Assembly (NCBI GenBank): GCA_023395615.1
Contig: JAEWYP010000026.1
Location: forward strand, 1 to 39,878
DNA: 39,878 nucleotides
Reading direction: 5' to 3'
Origin: Bacillota bacterium
GTDB taxonomy: Bacteria; Bacillota; Clostridia; Christensenellales; Aristaeellaceae
Each line of letters begins with the position of its first letter. Within the stretch, counting starts at the first letter, position 1. This document shows, piece by piece, positions 25,058-32,973 of the stretch. The notes beneath the pieces were generated by a model, which made no database searches, was not told the origin of the DNA, and saw nothing but the letters and a program-made list of their open reading frames with translations. Made by a program: the position numbers and the translations under genes.

Positions 25058-25089
25058 CGCGCGGAACGGGTTTAAGCCCGTTCCGCGCG
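25058..25089. repeat. 13-bp GC-rich hairpin between binding protein and ATPase genes
   Basis: CGCGCGGAACGGG (25058-25070) and CCCGTTCCGCGCG (25077-25089) are exact inverted arms around TTTAAG. There is no T-run after the stem. Its position after the binding-protein gene suggests a partial terminator or an RNA 3'-end stabiliser that keeps the binding protein in excess over the ATPases. Confidence 0.8.
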
Positions 25090-25190
25090 ATCAGGAACGC
25101 CACCGGCATCACGGCAAGGATGCGAGTGCCCGCAGCCCGGACGTTCGCACCTTTGCCGAAAACAAACAAAGATCAAGCAGGTGAAATGGA

Positions 25191-25451
25191 ATGGCTGAGA
25201 AACCAACGGATTTATTGCTGGCGGAAGACCTGCAGATCGCCATCCGTACCAAAGGACAGACCCTGTATCCGGTGAACCGGCTGACGCTGCGGATTCCTTC
25301 CCATACCGTGGTGGGGCTGGTAGGCGAAAGCGGGTGCGGGAAAAGCATGACCGCCATGGCGATCATGGGTCTGCTGGCGCCATCCGTAAGCATCAGCGGC
25401 GGACGTATCTTTTTCGAAGGGGAGGAGATATCTGCCTACACCTCCAAATAG
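25191..25451 (+). CDS. N-terminal fragment of an OppD/DppD-type ATPase, ending at an in-frame TAG
   Basis: These 86 codons encode the start of the oligopeptide transporter ATPase, with the Walker A motif in 'GLVGESGCGKSMTAMAIMGLL' (about residues 44-64) and 'FFEGEEISAYTSK'. A TAG stop at 25449-25451 then interrupts the frame. The second part continues in the same frame at the next codon with 'MRRITGDRMSMIFQEPMTSLNP'. Full-length relatives usually have Lys-Glu-Met-Arg here, so TAG has probably replaced GAG by a single change. On its own the fragment cannot hydrolyse ATP, since signature and Walker B lie beyond the stop. It could be a pseudogene, a sequencing error, a natural split or suppressed by a tRNA. 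A normal ribosome site (AGGTGA) precedes ATG. Confidence 0.85.
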   Translation: MAEKPTDLLLAEDLQIAIRTKGQTLYPVNRLTLRIPSHTVVGLVGESGCGKSMTAMAIMGLLAPSVSISGGRIFFEGEEISAYTSK

Positions 25452-26183
25452 ATGCGCCGGATTACCGGCGACCGTATGTCCATGATTTTTCAGGAACCCA
25501 TGACCAGTCTTAACCCGGTGGTCCGCGTCGGCATCCAGGTTGAAGAGGTGCTGAAGCTGCATACAAGCCTGACAAAACGCCAGCGGTATGAGCGGGTCAT
25601 CCAGATGTTCCGGCAGGTAAACATTCCCGAACCGGAAGAACGATACCTGTCCTATCCATTTCAGCTTTCCGGCGGTCTGCGCCAGCGGATCATGATCGCC
25701 ATGGCGATGATCTGCGAGCCTAAACTGCTGATCGCCGACGAACCCACCACCGCGCTGGATGTGACCATCGAAGCTCAGATTCTGCATCTGATGCGGGAAC
25801 TAAAAAGTAAATTTGATACGTCCATCCTGATGATTACCCATAATCTGGGCATCGTATCGGAGCTTTGCGATCGGGTGAACGTAATGTATCTGGGTGAAAT
25901 CGTGGAATATGCCGATACCGACGACCTGTTCAGGCATCCTCTTCATCCCTATACGGAAGGACTGATTCATTCCGTGCCGGTGATTAAGCCGGAGAAAGAC
26001 CCGCTGGAAAACATCCCCGGCATGGTGCCCGATCTGCTGCATGTGCCGGAGGGATGCCGTTTTTGCGAGCGGTGCAAGTATGCCTCGGAGCGTTGCTACC
26101 GGGAAAAGCCGGAATTGTACGAACCGTTACCCGGTCACCAGGTACGCTGTTTCCGCTTCGAACGGGGCCTGAAGGAGGAATGA
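25452..26183 (+). CDS. C-terminal part of the OppD/DppD-type ATPase
   Basis: The 243-codon piece follows the TAG without any gap and in the same frame. It contains the Q-loop 'MIFQEPMTSLNP', the ABC signature 'LSGGLRQRIMIAMAM', Walker B 'LLIADEPTTALD', the H-loop 'LMITHNLG', and the oligopeptide-binding C-terminal 'VPEGCRFCERCKYASERC' cysteine cluster, which in OppD/F-type ATPases binds an iron-sulfur cluster. No Shine-Dalgarno stands at proper distance from the ATG at 25452 (GGGGAGGAG is about 22 bases away), but TAG-ATG adjacency could allow re-initiation. With the first fragment plus the one lost codon the protein would be 330 residues, the normal length. OppF begins at its stop codon. Confidence 0.85.
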   Translation: MRRITGDRMSMIFQEPMTSLNPVVRVGIQVEEVLKLHTSLTKRQRYERVIQMFRQVNIPEPEERYLSYPFQLSGGLRQRIMIAMAMICEPKLLIADEPTTALDVTIEAQILHLMRELKSKFDTSILMITHNLGIVSELCDRVNVMYLGEIVEYADTDDLFRHPLHPYTEGLIHSVPVIKPEKDPLENIPGMVPDLLHVPEGCRFCERCKYASERCYREKPELYEPLPGHQVRCFRFERGLKEE

Positions 26184-26185
26184 CC

Positions 26186-27145
26186 GTGGACGGGAAAGAT
26201 ATTTTGCTGGACGCACAGCATCTGACCAAGACCTTCAAAGCCGGAAAAGGCCGCGTGCAGGCCATATCCGATGTTTCTCTGCAGATTCACAGGGGAGAAA
26301 CGCTGGCTCTGGTTGGAGAAAGCGGTTGTGGAAAGTCTACGCTGGGCAGGCTACTGCTGCGTCTGATCGAACCGGACGCGGGTACCGTAACGCTGGACGG
26401 TACCGACGTGACCTCCCTGAAGAAAAATGATCTGCGCCTGTTTCGCAAACGGATGCAGTTAATTTTTCAGGACCCCTACGCTTCGCTGGATCCCCGTTAC
26501 ACCGTGGAAGAAATTATCGCCGAACCCCTTCGCGCCTATGGAATCCGCGGTGCGGAATCTCACGCAATCGTATTGGATCTGGCTCAAAAGGTGGGCATCA
26601 ATCCGGAACATCTGAGCCGTTATCCCCACCAGTTTTCCGGTGGTCAGCGGCAGCGCGTCGGTATTGCGCGTGCAATTGCGCTGAATCCCGATCTGGTGGT
26701 TTGCGACGAACCGGTATCCGCGCTGGACGTATCCATACAGGCTCAAACTCTGAACCTGCTGCACGATCTGCAAAAATCTCTTGGGCTTACCTACCTGTTT
26801 ATCAGCCACGATTTGGGCGTAGTCCATTATATTGCTGATCGTGTCTGCGTGATGTTTTTGGGAAAACTGTGTGAAATCGGCACAACCGAACAGGTGTATT
26901 ATCATCCCCGTCATCCTTATACCCGTTACCTTCTGGCTGCAACGCCAAAGATTGGTGAGCGCGAGGAAAAAGAACTGCTCGCCGGCGAAATTCCTTCCCC
27001 CATCAACCCGCCCAGCGGCTGTCGTTTCCGCACCCGCTGCCCTCTCGCGCAGCCCAAATGTGCCACCGAAGAACCGTCGCTTCGGATGATTGACGGTCGT
27101 CTGTGCGCCTGCCACTTTCCCCTGTCCGATTCGTCACAGACCTGA
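26186..27145 (+). CDS. OppF/DppF-type peptide transporter ATPase
   Basis: The cytoplasmic ATPase subunit couples ATP hydrolysis to peptide uptake. It contains Walker A 'VGESGCGKSTLGRLL' near residue 47, Q-loop 'LIFQDPYASLDPRYTV', signature 'FSGGQRQRVGIARAIAL', Walker B 'LVVCDEPVSALDVS', H-loop 'FISHDLGV', and the C-terminal cysteine cluster 'CRFRTRCPLAQPKC'. All motifs are intact. The start is uncertain by two codons: GGAGG at 26174-26178 lies 7 bases before GTG 26186 but only 1 base before ATG 26180, which overlaps the stop of the OppD part, so GTG is preferred. The product is about 319 residues, the usual length. It may still have a defective partner if the OppD gene is dead. Confidence 0.93.
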   Translation: MDGKDILLDAQHLTKTFKAGKGRVQAISDVSLQIHRGETLALVGESGCGKSTLGRLLLRLIEPDAGTVTLDGTDVTSLKKNDLRLFRKRMQLIFQDPYASLDPRYTVEEIIAEPLRAYGIRGAESHAIVLDLAQKVGINPEHLSRYPHQFSGGQRQRVGIARAIALNPDLVVCDEPVSALDVSIQAQTLNLLHDLQKSLGLTYLFISHDLGVVHYIADRVCVMFLGKLCEIGTTEQVYYHPRHPYTRYLLAATPKIGEREEKELLAGEIPSPINPPSGCRFRTRCPLAQPKCATEEPSLRMIDGRLCACHFPLSDSSQT

Positions 27146-27188
27146 TCTTTCCTTTGTTCTCTTGATCATAATAACGGAGCGTGTACAG

Positions 27189-29222
27189 ATGAGAAATTAT
27201 CCCGATGTGCCAAAAAGACCGGTTGTCAACCGATATTTCGATGTAGACATAACAGACCCCTATCAATATCTGGAGGATAAAACCTCCTGTGAAACACTGT
27301 CCATCGTCGCTGCTGAAAATGCCTACACTAAAGGATGGTTTGCTGGACACCCGGATTTTTCGGCGGAACAGCTGGAGCAGGAACTTCGCCGGAAAGATAC
27401 GCAGAAACCCCATGAACTTACAAGCGTCCGTGAGGCCTGTGGCTTACGCTGCGGGATTCGCAGCGTACAGGGTGGTTTGCACGAAGTGGTCGCGCTGGAT
27501 GAACAGATGCGCGTAACAGACGTTCTCCTGACCGAGGCAATGCTGGGTAATCGCATGCACCTGTTTTCAGTTGCGCCCTGTCCGGGTAAAGCCGGTCTGT
27601 ACGCGGTGCTGGGTGTGATCCACGGGCATCCCCGTTGCTGCGTTATCATATGGGACGCTGTCGCGCGTCAATCGCTCGCGGAGTTGGACGGAACCTTTGG
27701 CTTTGCATGGAGCCTCGATGGGAATGCCCTGTTATACTCCGATGCCGAATTGGATACGGCTAACAGCCGCAACATTAATCGTGTTCGTCGCTATGCCTGG
27801 CAAACCAATGAGCTGACAACATTATACACTTATCCGGAAAACGCTGTGTTTATCCAGACCGCACCGGTTGACGGCGGCTGTTTTTTTCAGGTGCTGCTTA
27901 CCTACGATGATACGTTGGTTCTGTTTTGGGACGAAGCCACCGGCACTGTTACCCGTTTAAATAACGGCATGGGTTCATATATCTATGTCGGATCGCAGGC
28001 AGGCAGGCATTACTTCGTCACTAACCATGATGCGCCTCTTTCCCACGTGGTATCCATCCGTACCGCTGAAGCGACTACGCCGGACAGCCTGCTAAACGAC
28101 TTTACCATTGCGCTTGCCGAGAAAAAATCTCTTCTCAGCGCTGCCGGTGTGGTTCCAGATGGTCTTCTGGCCCTGCACAGTCAAAATGCCTGCTCCGTGC
28201 TGACGCTTTACCGCTTTACCGGCGAAGCACCGGAGGATATCCCCCTGCCCGACCGTTATGGATATGCGTCCGGCGAGGAGCGACTGGAAATATCGGATAG
28301 CGGGCGCCTGTTTCTGAACTTTGAAAGCTTTACGCAGCATCCCTGCGTGTTGTCGTATGACGCGCAGACACATGTCCTGACTCGTTTTTCGCAGGAACCG
28401 GACCGGGATGTGTCCGGTATTGTTGTGGATCAATGCTTTTTCCCCGCGAGAGACGGGCAAAAAATTCTGGTGTACCTGGTGCGGCAGAAAGACCTGATTC
28501 CTACCGGCAATACTCCGGTGCTGATGTACGGATACGGCGGTTATTCCGTGTCCTCCAACCCGTGGCCTGTTGACCTGGTGACCGGTCACGACGTGGTGGA
28601 ATGGGTGCAGAAAGGTCGCATATACGCACATTGTATTATCCGTGGTGGAAACGAATATGGTACGCGCTGGCACGAAGCTGCCATGAAGGGCAGTAAAAAG
28701 AACGCCTTTCAGGACTTTATCGATGCCGCACGATATCTGGTCGCGTCCGGTTGGACTAAACCCGCAAAAATCGTAGCAACAGGGCTGAGCAATGGCGGCC
28801 TGCTGATGACTGCCGTTACCACCATGGCGCCGGATGCGTTCGGCATCGTAGTAGCATCCGTCCCCCATACCGATATGCTCCGCTTCCGTAACGATGACCG
28901 CGGCATGATGTACATCACCGAATACGGCGATCCGCTGGAAAGCGAAGCCATGTTCCGCTATATGTATTCCTACTCTCCTTACCATAATATCCGGCAGGGG
29001 GAGGTTTATCCGGCGCTGTATGTACAGACCGGTGAAATGGACAACAATGTCCCCCCCTACCATGGCAAGAAGTTCGCCATCCGTATGCAGGCCGAGGCCA
29101 GCGAACAGAACCCGGTTCTGCTTCAGGTGCTGGCGCACGGCAGCCACAACCGTGGCGTTGGAGACGAATACTATCAAAACACCGCCCAGATGCAGGCGTT
29201 CGTGGAAATTCAACTTTCCTGA
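27189..29222 (+). CDS. Prolyl oligopeptidase (peptidase family S9A)
   Basis: This cytosolic serine peptidase cuts short peptides after proline. The 677-residue product has an N-terminal beta-propeller of about 400 residues after the start 'YPDVPKRPVVNRYFDVDITDPYQYLED', which is diagnostic for S9A. The C-terminal alpha/beta-hydrolase domain carries catalytic Ser-534 in 'TGLSNGG' (usually GGSNGG), Asp-618 in 'GEMDNNVPP' and His-653 in 'AHGSHNRG'. 'MYGYGGYSVSSNPW' and 'RGGNEYGTRWHEAAMKG' are further family signatures. There is no signal peptide. The start is ATG 27189 with GGAG 9 bases ahead; a reading frame extending back overlaps OppF. The gene follows the transporter by 43 bases, implying breakdown of imported proline-containing peptides. 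Confidence 0.93.
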   Translation: MRNYPDVPKRPVVNRYFDVDITDPYQYLEDKTSCETLSIVAAENAYTKGWFAGHPDFSAEQLEQELRRKDTQKPHELTSVREACGLRCGIRSVQGGLHEVVALDEQMRVTDVLLTEAMLGNRMHLFSVAPCPGKAGLYAVLGVIHGHPRCCVIIWDAVARQSLAELDGTFGFAWSLDGNALLYSDAELDTANSRNINRVRRYAWQTNELTTLYTYPENAVFIQTAPVDGGCFFQVLLTYDDTLVLFWDEATGTVTRLNNGMGSYIYVGSQAGRHYFVTNHDAPLSHVVSIRTAEATTPDSLLNDFTIALAEKKSLLSAAGVVPDGLLALHSQNACSVLTLYRFTGEAPEDIPLPDRYGYASGEERLEISDSGRLFLNFESFTQHPCVLSYDAQTHVLTRFSQEPDRDVSGIVVDQCFFPARDGQKILVYLVRQKDLIPTGNTPVLMYGYGGYSVSSNPWPVDLVTGHDVVEWVQKGRIYAHCIIRGGNEYGTRWHEAAMKGSKKNAFQDFIDAARYLVASGWTKPAKIVATGLSNGGLLMTAVTTMAPDAFGIVVASVPHTDMLRFRNDDRGMMYITEYGDPLESEAMFRYMYSYSPYHNIRQGEVYPALYVQTGEMDNNVPPYHGKKFAIRMQAEASEQNPVLLQVLAHGSHNRGVGDEYYQNTAQMQAFVEIQLS

Positions 29223-29324
29223 CAAGCTTCAAGCGACAGGAAAACCGATTTCCCGTATCGAATCCACAGTCAGTTCACTTGCAGGTTCTATCCTCCATGG
29301 TTCTGCGAAAGGGATGGGTTGGTG

Positions 29325-30056
29325 ATGATCCGGGAATTACAGCCTTCCGAAACCGGCATGGCGCTTGAACTGGCATGGCGTGTATTTTTAACTTTTGAAG
29401 CGCCGGATTATTCGCCTGAAGGTGTCGCTGAATTTCGAAGGAGTTTGGATGATTCGGATTTTGTGGCGCGGCTTCGGTTCTTCGGCGCATGGGAAGCAGA
29501 TCGTCTTATCGGCGTACTGTCCACGCGGAACAACGGCGGTTACATCGCTCTATTCTTTGTGGATGAGGCTTATCAGAGACAGGGAATCGGACGGTCGCTT
29601 TTTACCCATGCAAGTCTGCTCAATCCGTACGACAGGATGACCGTCAACGCTTCCCCGTACGCCGTTCCGGTTTATCAGCGCCTTGGGTTTGTTAAGACAA
29701 TGCCTGAACAGGTAACGAATGGCCTTCGCTATACGCCGATGACGCTCTCTATTTCACGCGCGGATACTCTGTGCCCCTGTGGTGCGGACTGCACCGTATG
29801 CGAAAGGTACTCCGTGCAATGTGCGGGTTGCGCCACCATCCGTGGCAAGGTTTGGTGGACAGAATATACAAAGCATGACGTTTGTCCCATTTATACTTGC
29901 TGCGAAGAGGATCGCCATCTGCTGCATTGTGGCAAATGTGTGGAATGTCCATGCGATCTCATCCGGCAAGGCGATCCGACCAGAACCGAGGCGGAAAATC
30001 GCGCGCTTCTGCGTTCCCAGTTGGAGAGGCTTTCAATAATCCACACTCCTCTGTAA
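29325..30056 (+). CDS. GNAT acetyltransferase fused to a cysteine-rich DUF3795 domain
   Basis: The 243-residue protein has two halves. Residues about 1-140 are a GNAT N-acetyltransferase with the acetyl-CoA loop 'FFVDEAYQRQGIGRSLFTHA' (R/Q-x-x-G-x-G/A) and 'SPYAVPVYQRLGF'. Residues about 150-230 hold a cysteine-rich domain 'CPCGADCTVCERYSVQCAGC... CPIYTCCEEDRHLLHCGKCVECPCDL', which I recognise as DUF3795, likely metal-binding. ATG 29325 is the third possible start codon in a row after TTG and GTG; AAAGGGA lies upstream at a usual distance. It lies 102 bases after the oligopeptidase gene and ends before a strong terminator. The acetyl acceptor is unknown, and the role of the second domain is not established. 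Confidence 0.87.
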   Translation: MIRELQPSETGMALELAWRVFLTFEAPDYSPEGVAEFRRSLDDSDFVARLRFFGAWEADRLIGVLSTRNNGGYIALFFVDEAYQRQGIGRSLFTHASLLNPYDRMTVNASPYAVPVYQRLGFVKTMPEQVTNGLRYTPMTLSISRADTLCPCGADCTVCERYSVQCAGCATIRGKVWWTEYTKHDVCPIYTCCEEDRHLLHCGKCVECPCDLIRQGDPTRTEAENRALLRSQLERLSIIHTPL

Positions 30057-30091
30057 TTCCCAGATAGAATCGTTTCCTGAATGGGTTATAT

Positions 30092-30168
30092 GATAAGCCC
30101 GAACCAATTGAAGTTCGAGCCTATCGGATAACGAAAACCACTGGCCTAGCCAGTGGTTTTCGTTATCC
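30092..30168. terminator. Double hairpin, bidirectional-type terminator
   Basis: The second hairpin has two 20-base arms (30126-30145 and 30149-30168) that match perfectly around the 3-base loop CTA. The inner stem CCACTGGC/GCCAGTGG is flanked by AAAA and TTTT, so it can terminate in both directions. The first hairpin (GATAAGCCCGAAC with GTTCGAGCCTATC) directly precedes it. They separate the GNAT gene from the PadR operon. Confidence 0.9.
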
Positions 30169-30258
30169 CCTTCTTTATCACTTACCTGGATTCCCACTTC
30201 GTTTCATCTGTTTATTCATCAGTTCGGATACCGTGTTCACGTTCCATAAAAAAGATTG

Positions 30259-30287
30259 TTGACAAATATCAAACTACAATATATTAT
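30259..30287 (+). promoter_or_regulatory. Promoter of the PadR operon
   Basis: TTGACA (30259-30264) and TATTAT (30282-30287) are separated by exactly 17 bases. The -35 is perfect and the -10 is near consensus. Transcription would start around 30294, 45 bases before the regulator's GTG start. Confidence 0.9.
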
Positions 30288-30294
30288 ATAGTAG
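30274..30294. promoter_or_regulatory. Likely PadR operator overlapping the -10 box
   Basis: A 21-base AT-rich inverted repeat runs from CTACAATATA to TATATAGTAG around a central T. Only one symmetric position pair breaks the dyad. It covers the -10 box and the expected start of transcription. PadR repressors bind AT-rich dyads of similar form, often TATA-rich, so this is the expected operator for the gene downstream. Confidence 0.75.
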
Positions 30295-30338
30295 TACCCA
30301 TTGAATTGTACTTTAATTCTACCCAAAGGAGGACCCGT

Positions 30339-30665
30339 GTGAATACGCAATATAAAAAAGGCGTAATGGAACTGTGCGTACTGTCGCTGCTCAAGAAGCA
30401 TGATTGCTATGGATATGAAATTGCGGATACGTTATCCAGGCATATCGACATTGCGGATGGGACGGTTTATCCGATTCTCAGAAAATTGAAAGACGACGGA
30501 TACGTAACTACCTATTTGCAAGAGGCGAGCGGCGGGCCGCCAAGAAAGTACTATTCCCTTACGGAGCTTGGGAAGGAAACCTATGCGAGGGATCGCACCG
30601 AGTATCTGCAATTTGCCAGCGCCGTAAAGGCGTTGCTGGAGGAGGATGAACATGACCAAAAATGA
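30339..30665 (+). CDS. PadR-family transcription repressor
   Basis: The 108-residue protein is a short (class 2) PadR regulator. Residues about 5-85 form the winged helix: 'GVMELCVLSLLKKHDCYGYEIADTL', 'IADGTVYPILRKLKDDGYVTTYLQE', and 'PPRKYYSLTELGKETYARDRTEY', all typical. The start is GTG 30339, six bases after AAAGGAGG; a longer in-frame reading lacks a site. The coding region overlaps the next gene by 14 bases. PadR genes of this form commonly sit before a HAAS-domain membrane protein, as here. The overlapping palindrome in the promoter suggests autorepression. Confidence 0.95.
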   Translation: MNTQYKKGVMELCVLSLLKKHDCYGYEIADTLSRHIDIADGTVYPILRKLKDDGYVTTYLQEASGGPPRKYYSLTELGKETYARDRTEYLQFASAVKALLEEDEHDQK

Positions 30666-31371
30666 ATTTCTGACCCAGCTTATGAATGAGCTTAACAAAA
30701 ACGATGTGGCAGACACGGCCGACATCATCAGCGAATATGAGCAGCATTTCGCTTTCAAAATAGCCGACGGATATTCCGAAGCAGAAATTGCCGCAAAACT
30801 GGGGACCCCCGTCGATCTGGCGGCACAGTTTGAAAGCGGCCGGGCTGAAAAATACAGCCGGATTCAAAAGGCAGTCACAATCATCGGGCTTGGGTTTGCC
30901 GATTTCTTCGCGGGAATCTTCTTTATTCTGCTTTTTGCCTGGGAAGTGATTGTAGCGGCTTTTTCTCTTGCCAGCGTGGTTGTTTCGGTCTGCCTGATCG
31001 GCGGTTTCAACCTCTATTCCCTGCTTCCGCCTATGCCCTATTGGTGCGGCGCAGTGTTCGGGCTTTCCTTTGCGGCATTGGCCGTACTGTCGGCGGTCGG
31101 CTGCGTCTACTTTGCGGCATTCATTCGCCAGCTCATGCGCTCCCACAGCCGGTTTCACCATAATGTTCTGGCTTCCGTTTCCGGCCGCGTGTCATTGCCT
31201 CCCCTTGCTGTGCATCCGCAGTTCCCTGTGAGGATCAACCGACGCATCCGCACGGTTGCATTGTATGCTCTGGCACTGTTTGCAGCCTGTTTTGTGCTTG
31301 CGATGATCGTGGCCATGGTTTCCTCCGGCGCTCTGGGCTTCTGGCACGCCTGGGGTTGGTTTGTTCGGTAG
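30652..31371 (+). CDS. HAAS-domain membrane protein (DUF1700 family)
   Basis: The 239-residue protein begins with the HAAS domain at about residues 1-65: 'MTKNEFLTQLMNELNK' and 'ADIISEYEQHFAFKIADGYSEAEIAAKLGTPVDLAAQF', which is diagnostic. It is followed by about four hydrophobic segments: approximately 80-105, 105-130, 135-160 and 205-230. ATG 30652 lies 6 bases after GGAGGAGG; the ATG six bases earlier overlaps that site. HAAS/PadR pairs are widespread in Firmicutes and are thought to act in envelope-stress or membrane-linked regulation, but the biochemical role is unknown. The stop codon is TAG. Between it and the next gene are 9 bases. Confidence 0.93.
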   Translation: MTKNEFLTQLMNELNKNDVADTADIISEYEQHFAFKIADGYSEAEIAAKLGTPVDLAAQFESGRAEKYSRIQKAVTIIGLGFADFFAGIFFILLFAWEVIVAAFSLASVVVSVCLIGGFNLYSLLPPMPYWCGAVFGLSFAALAVLSAVGCVYFAAFIRQLMRSHSRFHHNVLASVSGRVSLPPLAVHPQFPVRINRRIRTVALYALALFAACFVLAMIVAMVSSGALGFWHAWGWFVR

Positions 31372-31380
31372 GGGGCAGTC

Positions 31381-32094
31381 ATGTACGGCTTAAACGTAAT
31401 CGCGTTCATTATGTTGATTGCTGTCCATCTTCTGGCATCCAGCTTCTGTAAGCACGGCAGCGCGGTCAGAGCCAGAATCACGCGGAACGTATGCCTGCCG
31501 CTGCTAACGCTTACCGCCGCCCGTTACGCAATATCGCCGCTGTTGGGGAAAGGCTTCACAGTCCCTGTGGAGTACTCCTCGGTCGCCTATTTCGCCGTGC
31601 CGATTATCCTGCTAACCGGCTGGAAACGCCTTCAAAGTTGGGCCGCCTACTCGGGCGCGATGGCAGGATTCTTTTATTACATAACGATGGTTACCGCGGG
31701 TGGGCCAATCTATCAGGCCTATCCGCCTCTGGAAATCTACTTTTCCATGTACTGCCACGCTACGCTGTATTTTTGCGGTCTGGTTTCGCTCCGTACGGAT
31801 CAATTTCCGTCGAGCGACTGGCTCAGGCTGGTCGCCTGTACAGCCTGTGTCGCCATCTGGGCGCTATTGTTCCGCCCGCTCGTGGAAGGCACCGAACGTT
31901 TCTTTATCTATGAGCTGCTGGACGGTATTTATGTTCGGCGACTCTGTCCCAGCACTCTCCTGCCAATCGCGTTGCCGGGTTACTATGTGCTCCTGTTCTG
32001 TCTGGTTCTTCTTTCAATTCGGGAGTTCTTCAGGCTTAACCGGTTACGGGCTTGCAAGTCTGCCCCGTCGCAGAAAAGCCTGCCGGCTTTGTAA
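31381..32094 (+). CDS. Multi-pass membrane protein of unknown function
   Basis: The 237-residue protein has about six to seven hydrophobic segments: approximately residues 4-24, 38-55, 66-82, 90-108, 122-140, 150-170 and 195-215. Aromatic and proline residues follow 'MVTAGGPIYQAYPPLEIYFSMYCHATLYFCG'. The arrangement recalls the YwaF-like small integral membrane proteins, but I do not have firm motif evidence. GGGGGC precedes ATG. It sits in an operon between the HAAS protein and two dehydrogenases. It may act with the HAAS protein in the membrane. Confidence 0.82.
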   Translation: MYGLNVIAFIMLIAVHLLASSFCKHGSAVRARITRNVCLPLLTLTAARYAISPLLGKGFTVPVEYSSVAYFAVPIILLTGWKRLQSWAAYSGAMAGFFYYITMVTAGGPIYQAYPPLEIYFSMYCHATLYFCGLVSLRTDQFPSSDWLRLVACTACVAIWALLFRPLVEGTERFFIYELLDGIYVRRLCPSTLLPIALPGYYVLLFCLVLLSIREFFRLNRLRACKSAPSQKSLPAL

Positions 32095-32112
32095 ACAATA
32101 TAGGAGGAAGAA

Positions 32113-32973
32113 ATGAAAACAGTTGTCATTACTGGTGCCACATCCGGCATCGGTCTGGAAATCGCACGCATTTTTATCCAACGCGGAGTATCCGTCATTG
32201 CTATCGGGCATAGCGAGGATCATTGTGAACGGGCAAAAAGGGACTTGCTCTCAGAAAATCCCGATGCGAACATCCGTTTTTTTGCAGCCGATTTGATGCA
32301 GGAGCGCGAGGTTGTAAGCGTGTCGGAAAGAATCGCAGCCTGCCTTCGTTCGGACAGCGGCGGAGAACTGCACGCGCTGATTAACAACGCGGGTTGCGTA
32401 CGCAGTTGGTACGCTACCACAGAGGAAGGATATGAACAGCAATTCGCGTTAAACTATCTCGCAGGTTTCCTGCTGACATATCAGCTGCTTCCCTTTCTGC
32501 AAAAAGCAAACGGTCGGGTATTATTCACCGGCAGCGGGTCCCACAAAGGGATCAGGGTCCACTGGGACGATATCATGCTCAGGCGCGGCTACAACCCGCT
32601 GACGGCCTACAAACAATCCAAGCTTTGCAACATCCTGTTTGCAAAAGCATTGAACGATCGTTATGCCCAATATGGCATCCGTGCCTATGTGGTTGATCCC
32701 GGTCTTGTGAATACGAATATAGGCAATAAAAAAACAGGAACCCTTGTCAATCTGTTCTGGACGCTTCACAAACGGAGCGGAGAGCCTCCGGCTGTGCCGG
32801 CGAGAACGTTTGCCTTCCTGTGTGAATGGGAACGCGTGCCGGAAGGGTTATATTACTATCACTGTAAAGAAGTCCCGTACAGCAAACAGGTCACAGTTGA
32901 AAACGCCAGCCGCCTTTTCACCCTCAGCGAGCGCTTGTGCAATATCTGCTATGACAAGGAGGTAACCGTATGA
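32113..32973 (+). CDS. Short-chain dehydrogenase/reductase (first of a pair)
   Basis: The 286-residue protein has the classical SDR pattern: the nucleotide-binding 'TGATSGIGLEIA' (about residues 7-18), 'INNAG' near residue 95, an active-site Ser in 'FTGSGSH', and the catalytic 'YKQSK' (Tyr-x-x-x-Lys) near residue 160. The later 'VVDPGLVNTNI' motif is also present. Arrangement and length resemble retinol-dehydrogenase-like/WW-oxidoreductase-type SDRs. AGGAGG precedes ATG 5 bases upstream. It overlaps the following SDR gene by four bases (ATGA). The substrate cannot be deduced; reaction is NAD(P)-dependent oxidation or reduction of an alcohol or ketone. Both SDRs are under the PadR operator. 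Confidence 0.93.
   Translation: MKTVVITGATSGIGLEIARIFIQRGVSVIAIGHSEDHCERAKRDLLSENPDANIRFFAADLMQEREVVSVSERIAACLRSDSGGELHALINNAGCVRSWYATTEEGYEQQFALNYLAGFLLTYQLLPFLQKANGRVLFTGSGSHKGIRVHWDDIMLRRGYNPLTAYKQSKLCNILFAKALNDRYAQYGIRAYVVDPGLVNTNIGNKKTGTLVNLFWTLHKRSGEPPAVPARTFAFLCEWERVPEGLYYYHCKEVPYSKQVTVENASRLFTLSERLCNICYDKEVTV

Noticed and set aside
25191..26183. General reassignment of TAG to an amino acid
   Set aside because: TAG ends the DppC-type permease at 23421 and the HAAS protein at 31371 exactly where relatives end, so it acts as a stop here.
28092..29225. A 377-codon minus-strand frame opposite the oligopeptidase
   Set aside because: No ribosome site or family motif; the plus strand has an intact S9A catalytic triad.
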